The notes under the pieces: generated by a model | Database searches by the model: none | Told to the model about the DNA's origin: nothing | What the model saw: the letters and a program-made list of their open reading frames with translations, nothing else | Program-made: the position numbers and the translations under genes | Assembly: GCA_017936025.1 (NCBI GenBank) | Contig: JAGBGL010000086.1 | Span: 1 to 20,631, forward strand | Reading direction: 5' to 3' | DNA length: 20,631 bases | From: Bacillota bacterium | Lineage (GTDB): Bacteria; Bacillota; Clostridia; Peptostreptococcales; Anaerovoracaceae | Part shown: piece after piece, positions 1 to 8,477 of the stretch | How positions within the stretch are numbered: position 1 is the first letter of the stretch | How the letters are laid out: the number at the start of each line of letters is the position of its first letter

Positions 1-1074
1 AGAAATCTGCATCAGATACCTGAGCTCGGAGATGAACTTTATAAAACAAAAGAATACCTTTTGAGCATACTAAAAGAATTGGACTGTGAAATAACAGAAG
101 TGCTTAATTCAGGACTCCTGGTGTACTTTGACAAAGGTAAAGAGACTACTGTGGGCTTCAGAGCGGATATGGATGCTCTGCCTGTAACTGAAGTAAATGA
201 GGTTCCGTATAAGTCCACTCACGAAGGCAGAATGCATGCCTGCGGACATGACGGCCATATGACTCTGGCCCTGGGCCTTGCGGAATATGCGGCATCTCAT
301 GATACAAAACATAACATACTGATCATTTTCCAGCCTGCTGAGGAGATCCTGGGCGGCGGACAGCAGATGTGCGAATCGGGTGAAATCAATAAATATGATC
401 CAATAGCATTTCTGGCATTTCATATGTGGCCTTTTGCAGAAGCAGGCAAAGTCGTTACAAAGAGCGGTGCGATTTTTTCACAGCTTACGATCCTGGATGT
501 GGACTTTACAGGGACTTCCGCTCACGTAACGCAGCCGGAAAACGGTGTGAATGCGCTCCATGCGGCCAGCATGTTCATAGATGATGCGTATAAGAAACAT
601 GCGGATATCTGTGCAAATGCACAGGGGCCTGAAGACAAAACGATTCTGGGAATGTGCGTTATGGAATGCGGAACAGCGTTCAATATAATTCCTAATAAGG
701 CTACAGTTAAAGGATGCGTGAGATCGTTTTCAGATGAAAATGACAAACTGCTGATGGAAACTGTAAGAACTTCTGCAGAAACCATGGCTGCGAAAATCGG
801 TGCAGGCACAGATATCAGAATCATAAACACATGTCCCGCAGTTATAAATGACACTGCACTTTACAAAAAAGCTAAAGAAATGGGGGCAGGTGAACTGGAA
901 GCACCTCAGCTGGTATCAGAAGACTTTGCGCATTTTTCAAAGCTCGCACCGTCACTGCTGATGATGCTGGGAACAGGCACGGGAATTCCGCTCCACGGAG
1001 ATACTTTCGATTTTAGCGAAGAAGTCCTGGTAAAAGGCGTGGAATTCGCAGCGAAACTGATAGAAAATATCTGA
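1..1074 (+). CDS. M20-family amidohydrolase (N-acyl amino acid / aminoacyl amide hydrolase), 5' end cut by window
   Basis: Partial gene. The reading frame is open from base 1 and its first residues (RNLHQIPELGDELYKTKEYL) match the N-terminal region of M20D peptidases, so the TTG at 61 is not the real start and roughly 20-40 residues are missing upstream. Visible family marks are GFRADMDALPVTE, the metal-binding HACGHDGH (bases 235-258), IFQPAEE with its catalytic/metal-binding glutamates, HMWP (421-432), SEDFAHF, and the late metal histidine in LHGDTFDF (codon 994-996). Enzymes of this family use a di-metal centre to split N-acyl or N-aminoacyl bonds in the cytoplasm. No signal peptide can be judged. 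It lies 45 bases before a second amidohydrolase and is probably co-transcribed with it. The exact substrate cannot be read from the sequence. Confidence 0.93.
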   Translation, partial: RNLHQIPELGDELYKTKEYLLSILKELDCEITEVLNSGLLVYFDKGKETTVGFRADMDALPVTEVNEVPYKSTHEGRMHACGHDGHMTLALGLAEYAASHDTKHNILIIFQPAEEILGGGQQMCESGEINKYDPIAFLAFHMWPFAEAGKVVTKSGAIFSQLTILDVDFTGTSAHVTQPENGVNALHAASMFIDDAYKKHADICANAQGPEDKTILGMCVMECGTAFNIIPNKATVKGCVRSFSDENDKLLMETVRTSAETMAAKIGAGTDIRIINTCPAVINDTALYKKAKEMGAGELEAPQLVSEDFAHFSKLAPSLLMMLGTGTGIPLHGDTFDFSEEVLVKGVEFAAKLIENI

Positions 1075-1119
1075 TTTCAGGTTACAGAGACTCGAAGTAA
1101 TAGAAAGGAACGGTACATC

Positions 1120-2436
1120 ATGAAAGTAGGTAAGAGATATGCATTAACAGATGTTTCCGTAATAGACGGCAACGGAGGAAAACCTGTAAATAATCAGGCA
1201 GTGATTATTAACGACGGATATATTGAAAAAGTATGTCCGGCAGATGAATTGAATGATGATCCTATCGAGAAAATCAGTTTACCGGGGAAATATGTAATGC
1301 CGGGACTCATCGATTCCCATGTACATACTTTAGGTATAACAGACCTGAAATACTGGGGACAGATCGAGTATTCGGCGGCACTGACATACAGTTACAGTCA
1401 GGCACTCCGCATGCTGAAATACGGATTTACCAGTGTACGTGATATATCTGAAAATGGAGTATACCTCAAAAGAGCATTTAATATGCCGGGTGTTACAGGT
1501 CCCCGTATTGTTGCCTGCGGCCGGGGACTTAACAGAACAGGCGGTCATGCAGATGTTACATTATACAATGAACTGGACTTTGAAGAAAAGAATAATATGG
1601 TGGCATACCGTGCGGATGGTGCAGATGAATGCAGGAAGGCAGTCAGAAGAATCTTGAGAACCGGAGCTGACCAGATCAAATTCTGGGCAACAGGAGGCGG
1701 AAATAACTTTATTGACCGTTATACGGACATTCACTACTCAGAAGAAGAAATCCGTGCCATCTGCGAAGAGGCAAAACTCATAGAAGGTACAAAAGTTCTT
1801 GTGCACTGCGAAAACCCTGAGCTTTCTAAGATCTGCATCGAAGCCGGCGTAGACTCTATTGAACATTGTACCGGATATGCACCGTTCTTATGTGATCTGA
1901 TGAAGGAAAAGGATGTTTATCTTGTGCCGACAATGCGTCTTTTGACAAAATGGGTGGAAGACGTTGTTACAGGTGATTTTGAGGCATTCCTTAATGAAAC
2001 GATTCCAAAGTTTTTCCAGAGAGATTTCCTGATCCCTTCTGCTGTCAGCAAAGAGGAACAGGACCAGGCAGAAGTGGAAGAAGTCAAGGCAGCGTTCCGT
2101 CATGCGGTTGAAAACGGAATAAAAATCGGTCTGGGATCGGATACATGTTTTGAAAAATTGATGCCTTACGGCTGGTATGGCGTTCTGGAAATGGAGAGTA
2201 TGCAGGAATGCGGCATGTCTCCGGAACAGGTAATCTGTTCTGCTACAAAGATCAATTCCGAAATCCTCGGACTGGAAAATGCCCTTGGAACTGTTGAAGA
2301 AGGTAAGCTGGCTGACCTTTTGGTCATCAATCAGGACCCGACGGAAGATGTTCGTGTTTTCCAGAATGACGATATTATAGAATACATATTTATGGGCGGA
2401 GAACTTGTTGTGGATCATGGAAGAATGATCCTGTAA
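1120..2436 (+). CDS. Metal-dependent amidohydrolase, prolidase/imidazolonepropionase-like
   Basis: This 438-aa protein belongs to the amidohydrolase superfamily (TIM-barrel metal hydrolases). The metal site is complete: H67 and H69 in PGLIDSHVHT, K187 in QIKFWATGGG (the lysine usually carboxylated), H229 in VLVHCEN, H249 in SIEHCTG and D341 in GLGSD. The C-terminal segment EEGKLADLLVINQDP is the usual return strand of the beta-sandwich. The closest type I recognise is the Xaa-Pro/Xaa-Arg dipeptidase-like branch (Met_dep_hydrolase_A), which cuts dipeptides or N-acyl amino acids; the substrate here is an inference. There is no signal peptide, so it is cytosolic. The start ATG is preceded by AGAAAGGAA. 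It sits between an M20 hydrolase and two YtcJ-type hydrolases in the same direction, with gaps of about 45 bases and no terminator, which suggests one operon. Confidence 0.9.
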   Translation: MKVGKRYALTDVSVIDGNGGKPVNNQAVIINDGYIEKVCPADELNDDPIEKISLPGKYVMPGLIDSHVHTLGITDLKYWGQIEYSAALTYSYSQALRMLKYGFTSVRDISENGVYLKRAFNMPGVTGPRIVACGRGLNRTGGHADVTLYNELDFEEKNNMVAYRADGADECRKAVRRILRTGADQIKFWATGGGNNFIDRYTDIHYSEEEIRAICEEAKLIEGTKVLVHCENPELSKICIEAGVDSIEHCTGYAPFLCDLMKEKDVYLVPTMRLLTKWVEDVVTGDFEAFLNETIPKFFQRDFLIPSAVSKEEQDQAEVEEVKAAFRHAVENGIKIGLGSDTCFEKLMPYGWYGVLEMESMQECGMSPEQVICSATKINSEILGLENALGTVEEGKLADLLVINQDPTEDVRVFQNDDIIEYIFMGGELVVDHGRMIL

Positions 2437-2482
2437 ACTCAAAAAATACGGCCGGAAAGGGCTGACCAAGGAGGAGACCAGG

Positions 2483-4120
2483 ATGATGAAAGCCTATACA
2501 AACGGAAAAATATATACAGTTAATGAAAACCGAGACTGGGCAGAAGCCGTTGTGATCGACGGCAGCCGCATAGCATATGTCGGAGACACGGCAGGTGCGG
2601 AAGCTTTTGTTGCAGGCAAAGATGCTGAGATTGTAGACATGGATGGAAAACTGATGCTGCCGGGTTTTATTGACGGACACTGCCATCCTATTATAGGAGC
2701 TTTTTATAAATCAGGAATACTTCTTAATGGATTATTTACTCTTGATGAGATGCTCGCAGAAGTAAGAAGATACATAGAAGAACATCCGGGAAAGGAATAC
2801 TATTCCGGAAAAGGCTTTGAAGAATCCTGGTTCATTGAAAATGAAAAAGAACCTGATAAATCAATGCTTGATGGCATATGTGATGATGTGCCTGTCGTTA
2901 TTCTGGGTACAAGCGGACATGTTGCATGGTGCAACTCCTGTGCATTGGAAAAAGCGGGAATTACCAAAGATACGCCGGATCCGCATCCCGGACGCAGCTA
3001 CTTTGCCAGAGACGAAGAAGGAAATCCTACAGGGTATCTGATCGAAGGCATCGCAGTGACAATGGTGACAGATAAGGTCGAGGTCATTGATTTTGAAGAG
3101 GTAAGCGGCAACCTTATGGAAATATCGGATGATTATGCTTCAAAAGGAGTGACTTCCATCTGTGACATGGGCGGCTTCGGCGGCATGATCGATTACATGG
3201 GTACCGGACTTATAGACCTGGTGAAAAAAGATCATCTTAAGCAGAGATTCAATGGATGCGGAATAATGGTAAACAGTATCGGCGAAGTTGATGATGGCAT
3301 AGCGATCACAAAGGAACTGAAGAGCAGAATGGACAGCGATAAATGCAGATTTACATTCGTGAAAATGTTCCAGGACGGAACCCTGGAAGATCTGACAGCA
3401 GCTATTTCCAAGCCGTATATTCCTACGGGAACGGCACCTGATACATTTTTCACTGATGATGAAATAATCGAGGCCGGATTTAAAGTCGCTGAAAGTGGTT
3501 TTGATATCAACATTCACTGCATCGGTGATATGGCATCACACGGCCTCGTTAAAATGACGAAAGCTTTAAGGGATGCAGGAAACAGAGACACAAGAGTTAC
3601 TAATTCACATTCTTCATATTTCTATGAAGGCGATGTTTCTGAATTCGGAAAGCTCGGGATTCTTGCTAATACCACTTATGTGTGGCATGCAGCTTCTGAA
3701 CTGGAAGAAGAGGTTATTCCTAAGGATCTTCCGAATTCATATGAAATGAAATCTGTCCTGAACGGAGGAGGCAGAATAGGGGCCGGATCAGATTTTCCTG
3801 TAGACGTATTCGGAAATGAACCTGTCAAGGGCCTGCAGATGGGATGTACAAGGAAGATGTATAGAGAGGATGTTCTTCCGGGTTCATTTGAACTGAAGCC
3901 CGAATCTGAAAAGCTGTCCATGGATGATGTTATTACATCGTATACTATCAGCAATGCATACCAGATGCGTATGGAAGATAAAATCGGTTCTATTGAAGTA
4001 GGAAAATATGCGGATCTGGTTATCCTGGACAAAAATGTTTTTGAAATACCATTAGAAGAAGTTTATATGACGGAAGTATGCGAAACTATAATGAATGGTG
4101 TAACTACTTACTCTAAATAA
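2483..4120 (+). CDS. YtcJ-type amidohydrolase (Amidohydro_3 family), copy 1
   Basis: This 545-aa amidohydrolase begins with AYTNGKIYTVNENRDWAEAVVIDGSRIAYVG, the usual opening of YtcJ/NfdA-like enzymes. Metal ligands visible are H66 and H68 (GFIDGHCHP), the likely carboxylated K294 (FVKMFQDGT), H345 (IHCIGD), H376 (TNSHSSYF) and D437 (GAGSDFPVD), so it should be active. Known relatives hydrolyse amide bonds, for example N-substituted formamide deformylase; the substrate of this one is unknown. AAGGAGGAG at 2468-2476 precedes two adjacent ATG codons (2483 and 2486); the first gives a spacing of about 6 bases, the second about 9, and either could be used. The protein looks cytosolic. A paralogue follows after 13 bases. 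Confidence 0.92.
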   Translation: MMKAYTNGKIYTVNENRDWAEAVVIDGSRIAYVGDTAGAEAFVAGKDAEIVDMDGKLMLPGFIDGHCHPIIGAFYKSGILLNGLFTLDEMLAEVRRYIEEHPGKEYYSGKGFEESWFIENEKEPDKSMLDGICDDVPVVILGTSGHVAWCNSCALEKAGITKDTPDPHPGRSYFARDEEGNPTGYLIEGIAVTMVTDKVEVIDFEEVSGNLMEISDDYASKGVTSICDMGGFGGMIDYMGTGLIDLVKKDHLKQRFNGCGIMVNSIGEVDDGIAITKELKSRMDSDKCRFTFVKMFQDGTLEDLTAAISKPYIPTGTAPDTFFTDDEIIEAGFKVAESGFDINIHCIGDMASHGLVKMTKALRDAGNRDTRVTNSHSSYFYEGDVSEFGKLGILANTTYVWHAASELEEEVIPKDLPNSYEMKSVLNGGGRIGAGSDFPVDVFGNEPVKGLQMGCTRKMYREDVLPGSFELKPESEKLSMDDVITSYTISNAYQMRMEDKIGSIEVGKYADLVILDKNVFEIPLEEVYMTEVCETIMNGVTTYSK

Positions 4121-4133
4121 TGGAGGTGCATAT

Positions 4134-5795
4134 ATGTACGGTTTAATTAACGGAAAAATCTATACAGTAAACGGAGTTGACTGGGATCAGAAACCTGTCA
4201 GTGCGATGGCAGTAGCTGATGATGGAAAGATTCTGGCTGTCGGAACAGAAGATGAAATCAAAGCAGTTCTCGGAGAAGGCGCACAGCTGCATGACCTGGG
4301 CGGAAAAACAGTTGTTCCGGGATTCGTTGATGCACATACTCATATTCCGGGGACGTCCCTGACAGAACTGTATCTGGTGGATTTATATGGGGCATTTGAT
4401 AAAGAAGAGACTCTGAAGAGAATCAGAGACTTCATCGAAGCACATCCTGAAAACGAATCTTATTACGGACTGGGGTTCAACATGGGAGTCGTTCAGAAAG
4501 ACCCTGCAGATATGCCTGTTGCATGGCTGGATGAAATCTGCAGCGATAAACCGATCAATCTGAAATCCTATGACGGACATACGCAGTGGCTCAACACATG
4601 TGCCATGGATAAACTGGGTATCACGAAGGATACTGTCACACACGGTTCCGGCATGATCCAGAAAAATGAAGAGGGAGAACTGAAAGGCGTATTTACAGAT
4701 GTAAGAGATATTGGGCTTGACGATCCAGTGTTTACAGATGAGCAGCAGGTTGCAGCATTGAAGCATTACATAAAGAAAATGAATGCATGGGGATACACAT
4801 CTCTCAACAGCATGGCACCTACTTTCGGTGTAAGCTTTGATAAATATCTGGATGTGGAAAAAGACGGTGATCTGACTATGCGTGCAACTATCGCAAATCT
4901 GATCTACAGTGAACATCCGGCAGAAGATATGGAAGAACTCTTCCGAATGAAAGACAGAATCAAATCAGACAAGCTGAAAGTTCAGACTGCAAAGTTCTTT
5001 ATGGACGGCGTTGTTGAAGGAAATACAGCATGGCTGAAAAAACCTTATGATCCTGCAGCAGGACTGGGTGATAATTACAATGCACCTCCTGAGTGGGATA
5101 CAGAAGAATTGAAAAAGTACTTCCGCATGGCGGCAGAAGGCGGCTTTGGTATCCACTGCCACTGCATCGGTGATGCGGCAAGCAGCCAGGCGCTTGATGC
5201 ATTTGAATCTATTCAGGATGTAGATACTGACTGCAGAGGCGCGATCACACATCTGCAGGTTGTTGACCGGGCAGATATCGACCGTTTTGCTGATATGGGT
5301 ATTATTGCAGCGATCCAGACATTCTGGCATCTGAAGGAACCTGATTTCTACGATGAAATCGACCTGGCGTCCCTTGGTAAAGAAAGAGCAGAGAATGAAT
5401 ATCCTGCAAAATCTTTTGTAAATAAAGGCGTAAGAATAACTGCTTCCGGCGACTTCCCTGTATCTTTCATGAATAATCCATTCATGGGAATCAGAGCCGG
5501 CGTTACAAGAAACCTGTACAGCCTTGCTTACTATGGCGAAGAAATCACAGATATCGATGATCCTAGATTCCTCCTGAATCCTGAAGAAAGACTCAGCGTG
5601 AAGGATATGATCGAAGCATATACTATCAACGGAGCATACCAGATTTACAGAGAAGATGAAGTGGGAAGCCTGGAAGCAGGTAAGTTTGCGGACTATCTGA
5701 TTCTGGATGCAGATCCTCTGACAATCGACCCTCTGAAGCTGGATGGAATCAAGGTTTTACATACAGTATTTGAAGGTAAAAAGGTTGTGTTCTAA
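4134..5795 (+). CDS. YtcJ-type amidohydrolase (Amidohydro_3 family), copy 2
   Basis: This 553-aa paralogue of the preceding gene shares its N-terminal NGKIYTV module and overall plan but is well diverged, so this is an old duplication or separate recruitment. The metal ligands are H68 and H70 (GFVDAHTH), K287 (QTAKFF), H343 (CHCIGDAA), H373 (ITHLQVVD) and D440. The last motif is ASGDFPVSF where the first copy has GSDFPVD, so the Gly/Ser order is swapped but the aspartate is kept. Two extra histidine/cysteine residues (IHCHCIGD) precede the third ligand. The start is set by TGGAGGTG eight bases upstream. The close 13-base gap to the upstream gene argues for translation from the same mRNA. It is probably a cytosolic amide hydrolase with a related but different substrate. 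Confidence 0.92.
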   Translation: MYGLINGKIYTVNGVDWDQKPVSAMAVADDGKILAVGTEDEIKAVLGEGAQLHDLGGKTVVPGFVDAHTHIPGTSLTELYLVDLYGAFDKEETLKRIRDFIEAHPENESYYGLGFNMGVVQKDPADMPVAWLDEICSDKPINLKSYDGHTQWLNTCAMDKLGITKDTVTHGSGMIQKNEEGELKGVFTDVRDIGLDDPVFTDEQQVAALKHYIKKMNAWGYTSLNSMAPTFGVSFDKYLDVEKDGDLTMRATIANLIYSEHPAEDMEELFRMKDRIKSDKLKVQTAKFFMDGVVEGNTAWLKKPYDPAAGLGDNYNAPPEWDTEELKKYFRMAAEGGFGIHCHCIGDAASSQALDAFESIQDVDTDCRGAITHLQVVDRADIDRFADMGIIAAIQTFWHLKEPDFYDEIDLASLGKERAENEYPAKSFVNKGVRITASGDFPVSFMNNPFMGIRAGVTRNLYSLAYYGEEITDIDDPRFLLNPEERLSVKDMIEAYTINGAYQIYREDEVGSLEAGKFADYLILDADPLTIDPLKLDGIKVLHTVFEGKKVVF

Positions 5796-5813
5796 CACAT
5801 AAAAAGGTATAAT
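5785..5813 (+). promoter_or_regulatory. Predicted sigma-A promoter for the APC permease
   Basis: TTGTGT (5785-5790) and TATAAT (5808-5813) are separated by 17 bases. The -35 box overlaps the last codons of the upstream hydrolase gene. This would give the permease its own transcript as well as read-through from the hydrolase operon, since no terminator is visible between the two genes. Confidence 0.6.
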
Positions 5814-5825
5814 TATAAACAGTGT

Positions 5826-5845
5826 TAATAACGGAAATGTTATTA
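5826..5845. promoter_or_regulatory. Inverted repeat, possible operator in the permease leader
   Basis: TAATAAC-GGAAAT-GTTATTA is a perfect 7-bp inverted repeat with a 6-base spacer, located just downstream of the predicted transcription start of the permease. It is AT-rich and lacks a following T-run, so a repressor site is more likely than a terminator. No regulator gene is nearby in the window. Confidence 0.4.
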
Positions 5846-5885
5846 CATAAATATTATTATTATTTTCAAGAAAGGAGAAAAGACT

Positions 5886-7532
5886 ATGGCAAAATATACA
5901 GGCGGTCAGGTATTAACTGACAGCATAGAAGGTCTGAAAAAGAAAAAATTTACATTGGCAACAATGACATTCTTTATCTATTGTGCATGTGCAGGCGGCG
6001 CGTTCGGTATCGAATCCATGATTTCCGCAGCAGGTCCTGGACTGACACTGTTACTGCTGGTTCTGATTCCATTCTTATGGGGTCTGCCAATCGGTTTATA
6101 TTCATCTGAATTATCCAACCTGGCACCGGTAGAATCAGGTCCATATGTATGGATGAAGATGGCATACGGTGAATTCTGGGGATTCTCCATGGGATGGTGG
6201 ATCGTACTCGCTAACTATCTGACAGGTGCTGCATACGTAGTACTGGCAGTAGACTACATGGGAATGTTCTTCACAATGACTCCTGCAATTGCATTCGCTT
6301 TAAAAGCTGCAATTATCATTATCTTTACGATTATTAACCTGAGAGGTCTTGAAGAAGTATCCATTGCAAGTACAATCTTCAGTATCATTATCCTGATCGG
6401 ATTCGCTGCTGTTACATTTGTTGGTTTTGCTAACTGGCAGTACAGCCCAATCGATCCGTTCATGGCTTCCGGTCAGGACGCACTGTCCAGCTGGGGCGTT
6501 GGTATCGCTGTAGGTATCTGGATGTACTGCGGATACATCTGCATTTCCTTCCTGGGCGGAGAACTGGAAAATCAGGAAATCCTGCCAAAAGGTATGAAAC
6601 TGGGTATCTTCATCATCGCACTGTCTTACATCCTGCCAACATTTGCAGGTATCGTATCCACAGGTCCTTGGTATGACTGGGGTACTTCCATCGACTATTC
6701 CACAGTACTGACTCAGCACGTTGGTACATGGGCTGGTATGGCATTCATGATCGTTGCAGTAGTTGGTCAGTGTGCTATCTTCAATGCTGCTATCACAGCT
6801 GCTTCCAGATCCTTCATGGTTCTGGCTGAAGATAATCTGTGCCCAAGATTCCTGGCAAAACTGTCCAAGAACACTAAAGTTCCTGTATGGGCAATCCTGC
6901 TGCTGGGCGCAATCAACCTGATCCTGGTTAACATGAATTTTGAAATCCTGGTAACAATCCTGTCACCGGTTCTGTTCGTACTGTATGTTGGTCTGGCATT
7001 TGCATTTGTTAAGATCAGAAAAACTCATCCGGTTGAACTGAGAGGAGATCTGTACTATGTTAAAGGCGGCAAACTGGCTGAAATCTACATCTGCGGAGGT
7101 CCTCTGCTGTTAGGTCTCGTCGGTATGCTGGTTAATGGTACTGAATACTTCCTGTTAGGATTCATCGGTATCTTCTTCGTAGTTCCACTGTACATCATAT
7201 TAAAACCTGTTTACGGCGGATTCAACAAGAGAGACCCTGAACAGTTCCCGCTGAATCCTAAGACTAAACTGGCTCCTGGGGACATCACTAGATTTGGTAT
7301 CTTCTGCCTGATCTTTGGTGTGATCTGCTTCTTCGGTTCTTTCTGGCTGGTATTCTACGAAGGATCCTGGGGTCCGGAATATTATCTGGCTACATATGGT
7401 TCCGGTCTGATGTCTGACTTCTGGGCAATGATCGGTGTTGCTAGATGGGCAGGTGCAGCTATGCTGATCGTAGGTGCTGTATTAGCACTGGTAGGTAAGA
7501 AAGCTGACCCTATTCCAAAAGAAGATTATTAA
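5886..7532 (+). CDS. APC-superfamily amino acid/amine permease
   Basis: This 548-aa hydrophobic integral membrane protein has about 12-14 predicted spans. The N-terminus shows a short cytosolic lead (residues 1-22), then a first span with the unwound-helix glycine motif GGAFGIE, typical of APC transporters, and further on the conserved stretch ESGPYVWMKMAYGEFWGFSMGWW. Two extra C-terminal hydrophobic segments (FGIFCLIFGVICFFGSFWLV and WAGAAMLIVGAVLALVG) make it longer than the usual 450-480 aa, close to the GadC/large-APC size. It is expected to carry amino acids or related amines across the cytoplasmic membrane. GAAAGGAG precedes the start. Codons look more uniform (CTG, ATC, GGT) than in the hydrolases, hinting at high expression. 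Its place after four amide hydrolases suggests it imports their substrate or exports a product. Confidence 0.93.
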   Translation: MAKYTGGQVLTDSIEGLKKKKFTLATMTFFIYCACAGGAFGIESMISAAGPGLTLLLLVLIPFLWGLPIGLYSSELSNLAPVESGPYVWMKMAYGEFWGFSMGWWIVLANYLTGAAYVVLAVDYMGMFFTMTPAIAFALKAAIIIIFTIINLRGLEEVSIASTIFSIIILIGFAAVTFVGFANWQYSPIDPFMASGQDALSSWGVGIAVGIWMYCGYICISFLGGELENQEILPKGMKLGIFIIALSYILPTFAGIVSTGPWYDWGTSIDYSTVLTQHVGTWAGMAFMIVAVVGQCAIFNAAITAASRSFMVLAEDNLCPRFLAKLSKNTKVPVWAILLLGAINLILVNMNFEILVTILSPVLFVLYVGLAFAFVKIRKTHPVELRGDLYYVKGGKLAEIYICGGPLLLGLVGMLVNGTEYFLLGFIGIFFVVPLYIILKPVYGGFNKRDPEQFPLNPKTKLAPGDITRFGIFCLIFGVICFFGSFWLVFYEGSWGPEYYLATYGSGLMSDFWAMIGVARWAGAAMLIVGAVLALVGKKADPIPKEDY

Positions 7533-7620
7533 AAACAAGGCTGAGAAATCAGCACACAAAATAACAGTCGAAGGACTTTAAACTAAACCTTAAATGTAAA
7601 ATAATAATAATAACACAAAA

Positions 7621-7650
7621 AGTGCCTGGCTCAGTGAGTCAGGCGCTTTT
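7621..7650. terminator. Bidirectional intrinsic terminator between convergent genes
   Basis: A 12-bp stem (7621-7632 with 7636-7647, two G-T wobbles) closed by a 3-base loop is followed by TTTT on the plus strand and by an equivalent T-run (CAAAA at 7616-7620 read in reverse) on the minus strand. It serves the permease (+) and the PD-(D/E)XK-like gene (-), whose stop codon is only a few bases away. Confidence 0.85.
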
Positions 7651-7653
7651 GAT

Positions 7654-8451
7654 TTAATAAATGTTCAGTGACTGTATGGTATCAAGAATCTCATGAACTT
7701 CCTTCATGTTCAGAGGATGATATGAAGTCTCCCATGTGAAAAAGAAATTGTATCCAAGGTAAAGTCCATGCTTCTGATAATCATTCAGCTTTTTCATTGT
7801 CTTTTTCAAATAATCCGGATCATCCATTTTCCCGAAATGCTCTAAATATATTATGCGTCTTATTCCCGGAAGCAGTATAGCAAAGTCAGGATAATAATTG
7901 CGGAAGCCGCACCATATTTCCGGCTCACAGCGGAATATCATTTTTCTTTGTTCCAGTGTGCTGCCAATCAGGGCTTCGGATTTTGATCGTACCTGTATTC
8001 CGCCGGTTGTGTAGTGTTCCTCAACGAAAGGAGCAGGATTTCTTTTATATGGCTGAGAAGCCCATGTGATAATATTAATGTCATCTGCAGGAAACAAGAT
8101 GTCGCTCGGATTATTATGGTATACGTCCGGCAGGTGATTGTGTATTTGTATTGGGTCATAAAAGACCTCGTTTTTAAGAAATTCTTTGCAAATTTTGGCT
8201 CGTTTTTGCACTGAAGATAAACCGGCCTTTATATGTCGCCGTAAAGAAAGCTCATCGACAATTTTGGAATCATTTACAGGGACCTGATACCTGCGTCCGT
8301 TTTCGGTGTATGCTCTGTACGGATGGCCGTTTCTGTTTAAAAGAGAACCCCTTGTTAATACTTTTAATTCCTTTTGAAAATCATGCTGGAGCTTATCAAA
8401 TCGATTCATCTCATCTGAAATGAGATTGTGTAATAAAATTTGTTTATCCAT
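7654..8451 (-). CDS. Uncharacterised protein with a PD-(D/E)XK nuclease-like C-terminal domain
   Basis: This 265-aa protein has two parts. Residues about 1-115 form a charged helical region containing a beta patch (RGSLLNRNGHPYRAYTENGRRYQV) seen in small Bacillota orphan proteins. Residues about 150-240 resemble a PD-(D/E)XK nuclease fold: RSKSE (155-159) with the leading glutamate E159, YYPDF with P188-D189, then IIYLEHFGKMDDPDYLKK with E204, and a long helix ending in a hydrophobic strand. The usual lysine two residues after the acidic residue is not present (E204-H205-F206); K208 might substitute. Whether it cuts DNA is an inference. AAGGGGGA lies about 7 bases before the ATG. It is a single-gene unit with its own consensus promoter buried in a long inverted repeat and shares a terminator with the convergent permease. 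Confidence 0.8.
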   Translation of the reverse strand: MDKQILLHNLISDEMNRFDKLQHDFQKELKVLTRGSLLNRNGHPYRAYTENGRRYQVPVNDSKIVDELSLRRHIKAGLSSVQKRAKICKEFLKNEVFYDPIQIHNHLPDVYHNNPSDILFPADDINIITWASQPYKRNPAPFVEEHYTTGGIQVRSKSEALIGSTLEQRKMIFRCEPEIWCGFRNYYPDFAILLPGIRRIIYLEHFGKMDDPDYLKKTMKKLNDYQKHGLYLGYNFFFTWETSYHPLNMKEVHEILDTIQSLNIY

Positions 8452-8477
8452 TTTAAAATCCCCCTTTTCTCGAATTG

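Noticed and set aside
61..1074. TTG at 61 as the start of the M20 gene
   Set aside because: The frame is open to base 1 and encodes the conserved N-terminal HQIPELG segment, so the gene begins before the window.
7540..7554. GCTGA-GAAA-TCAGC hairpin after the permease as a terminator
   Set aside because: The stem is only 5 bp and no T-run follows; the strong terminator is at 7621.
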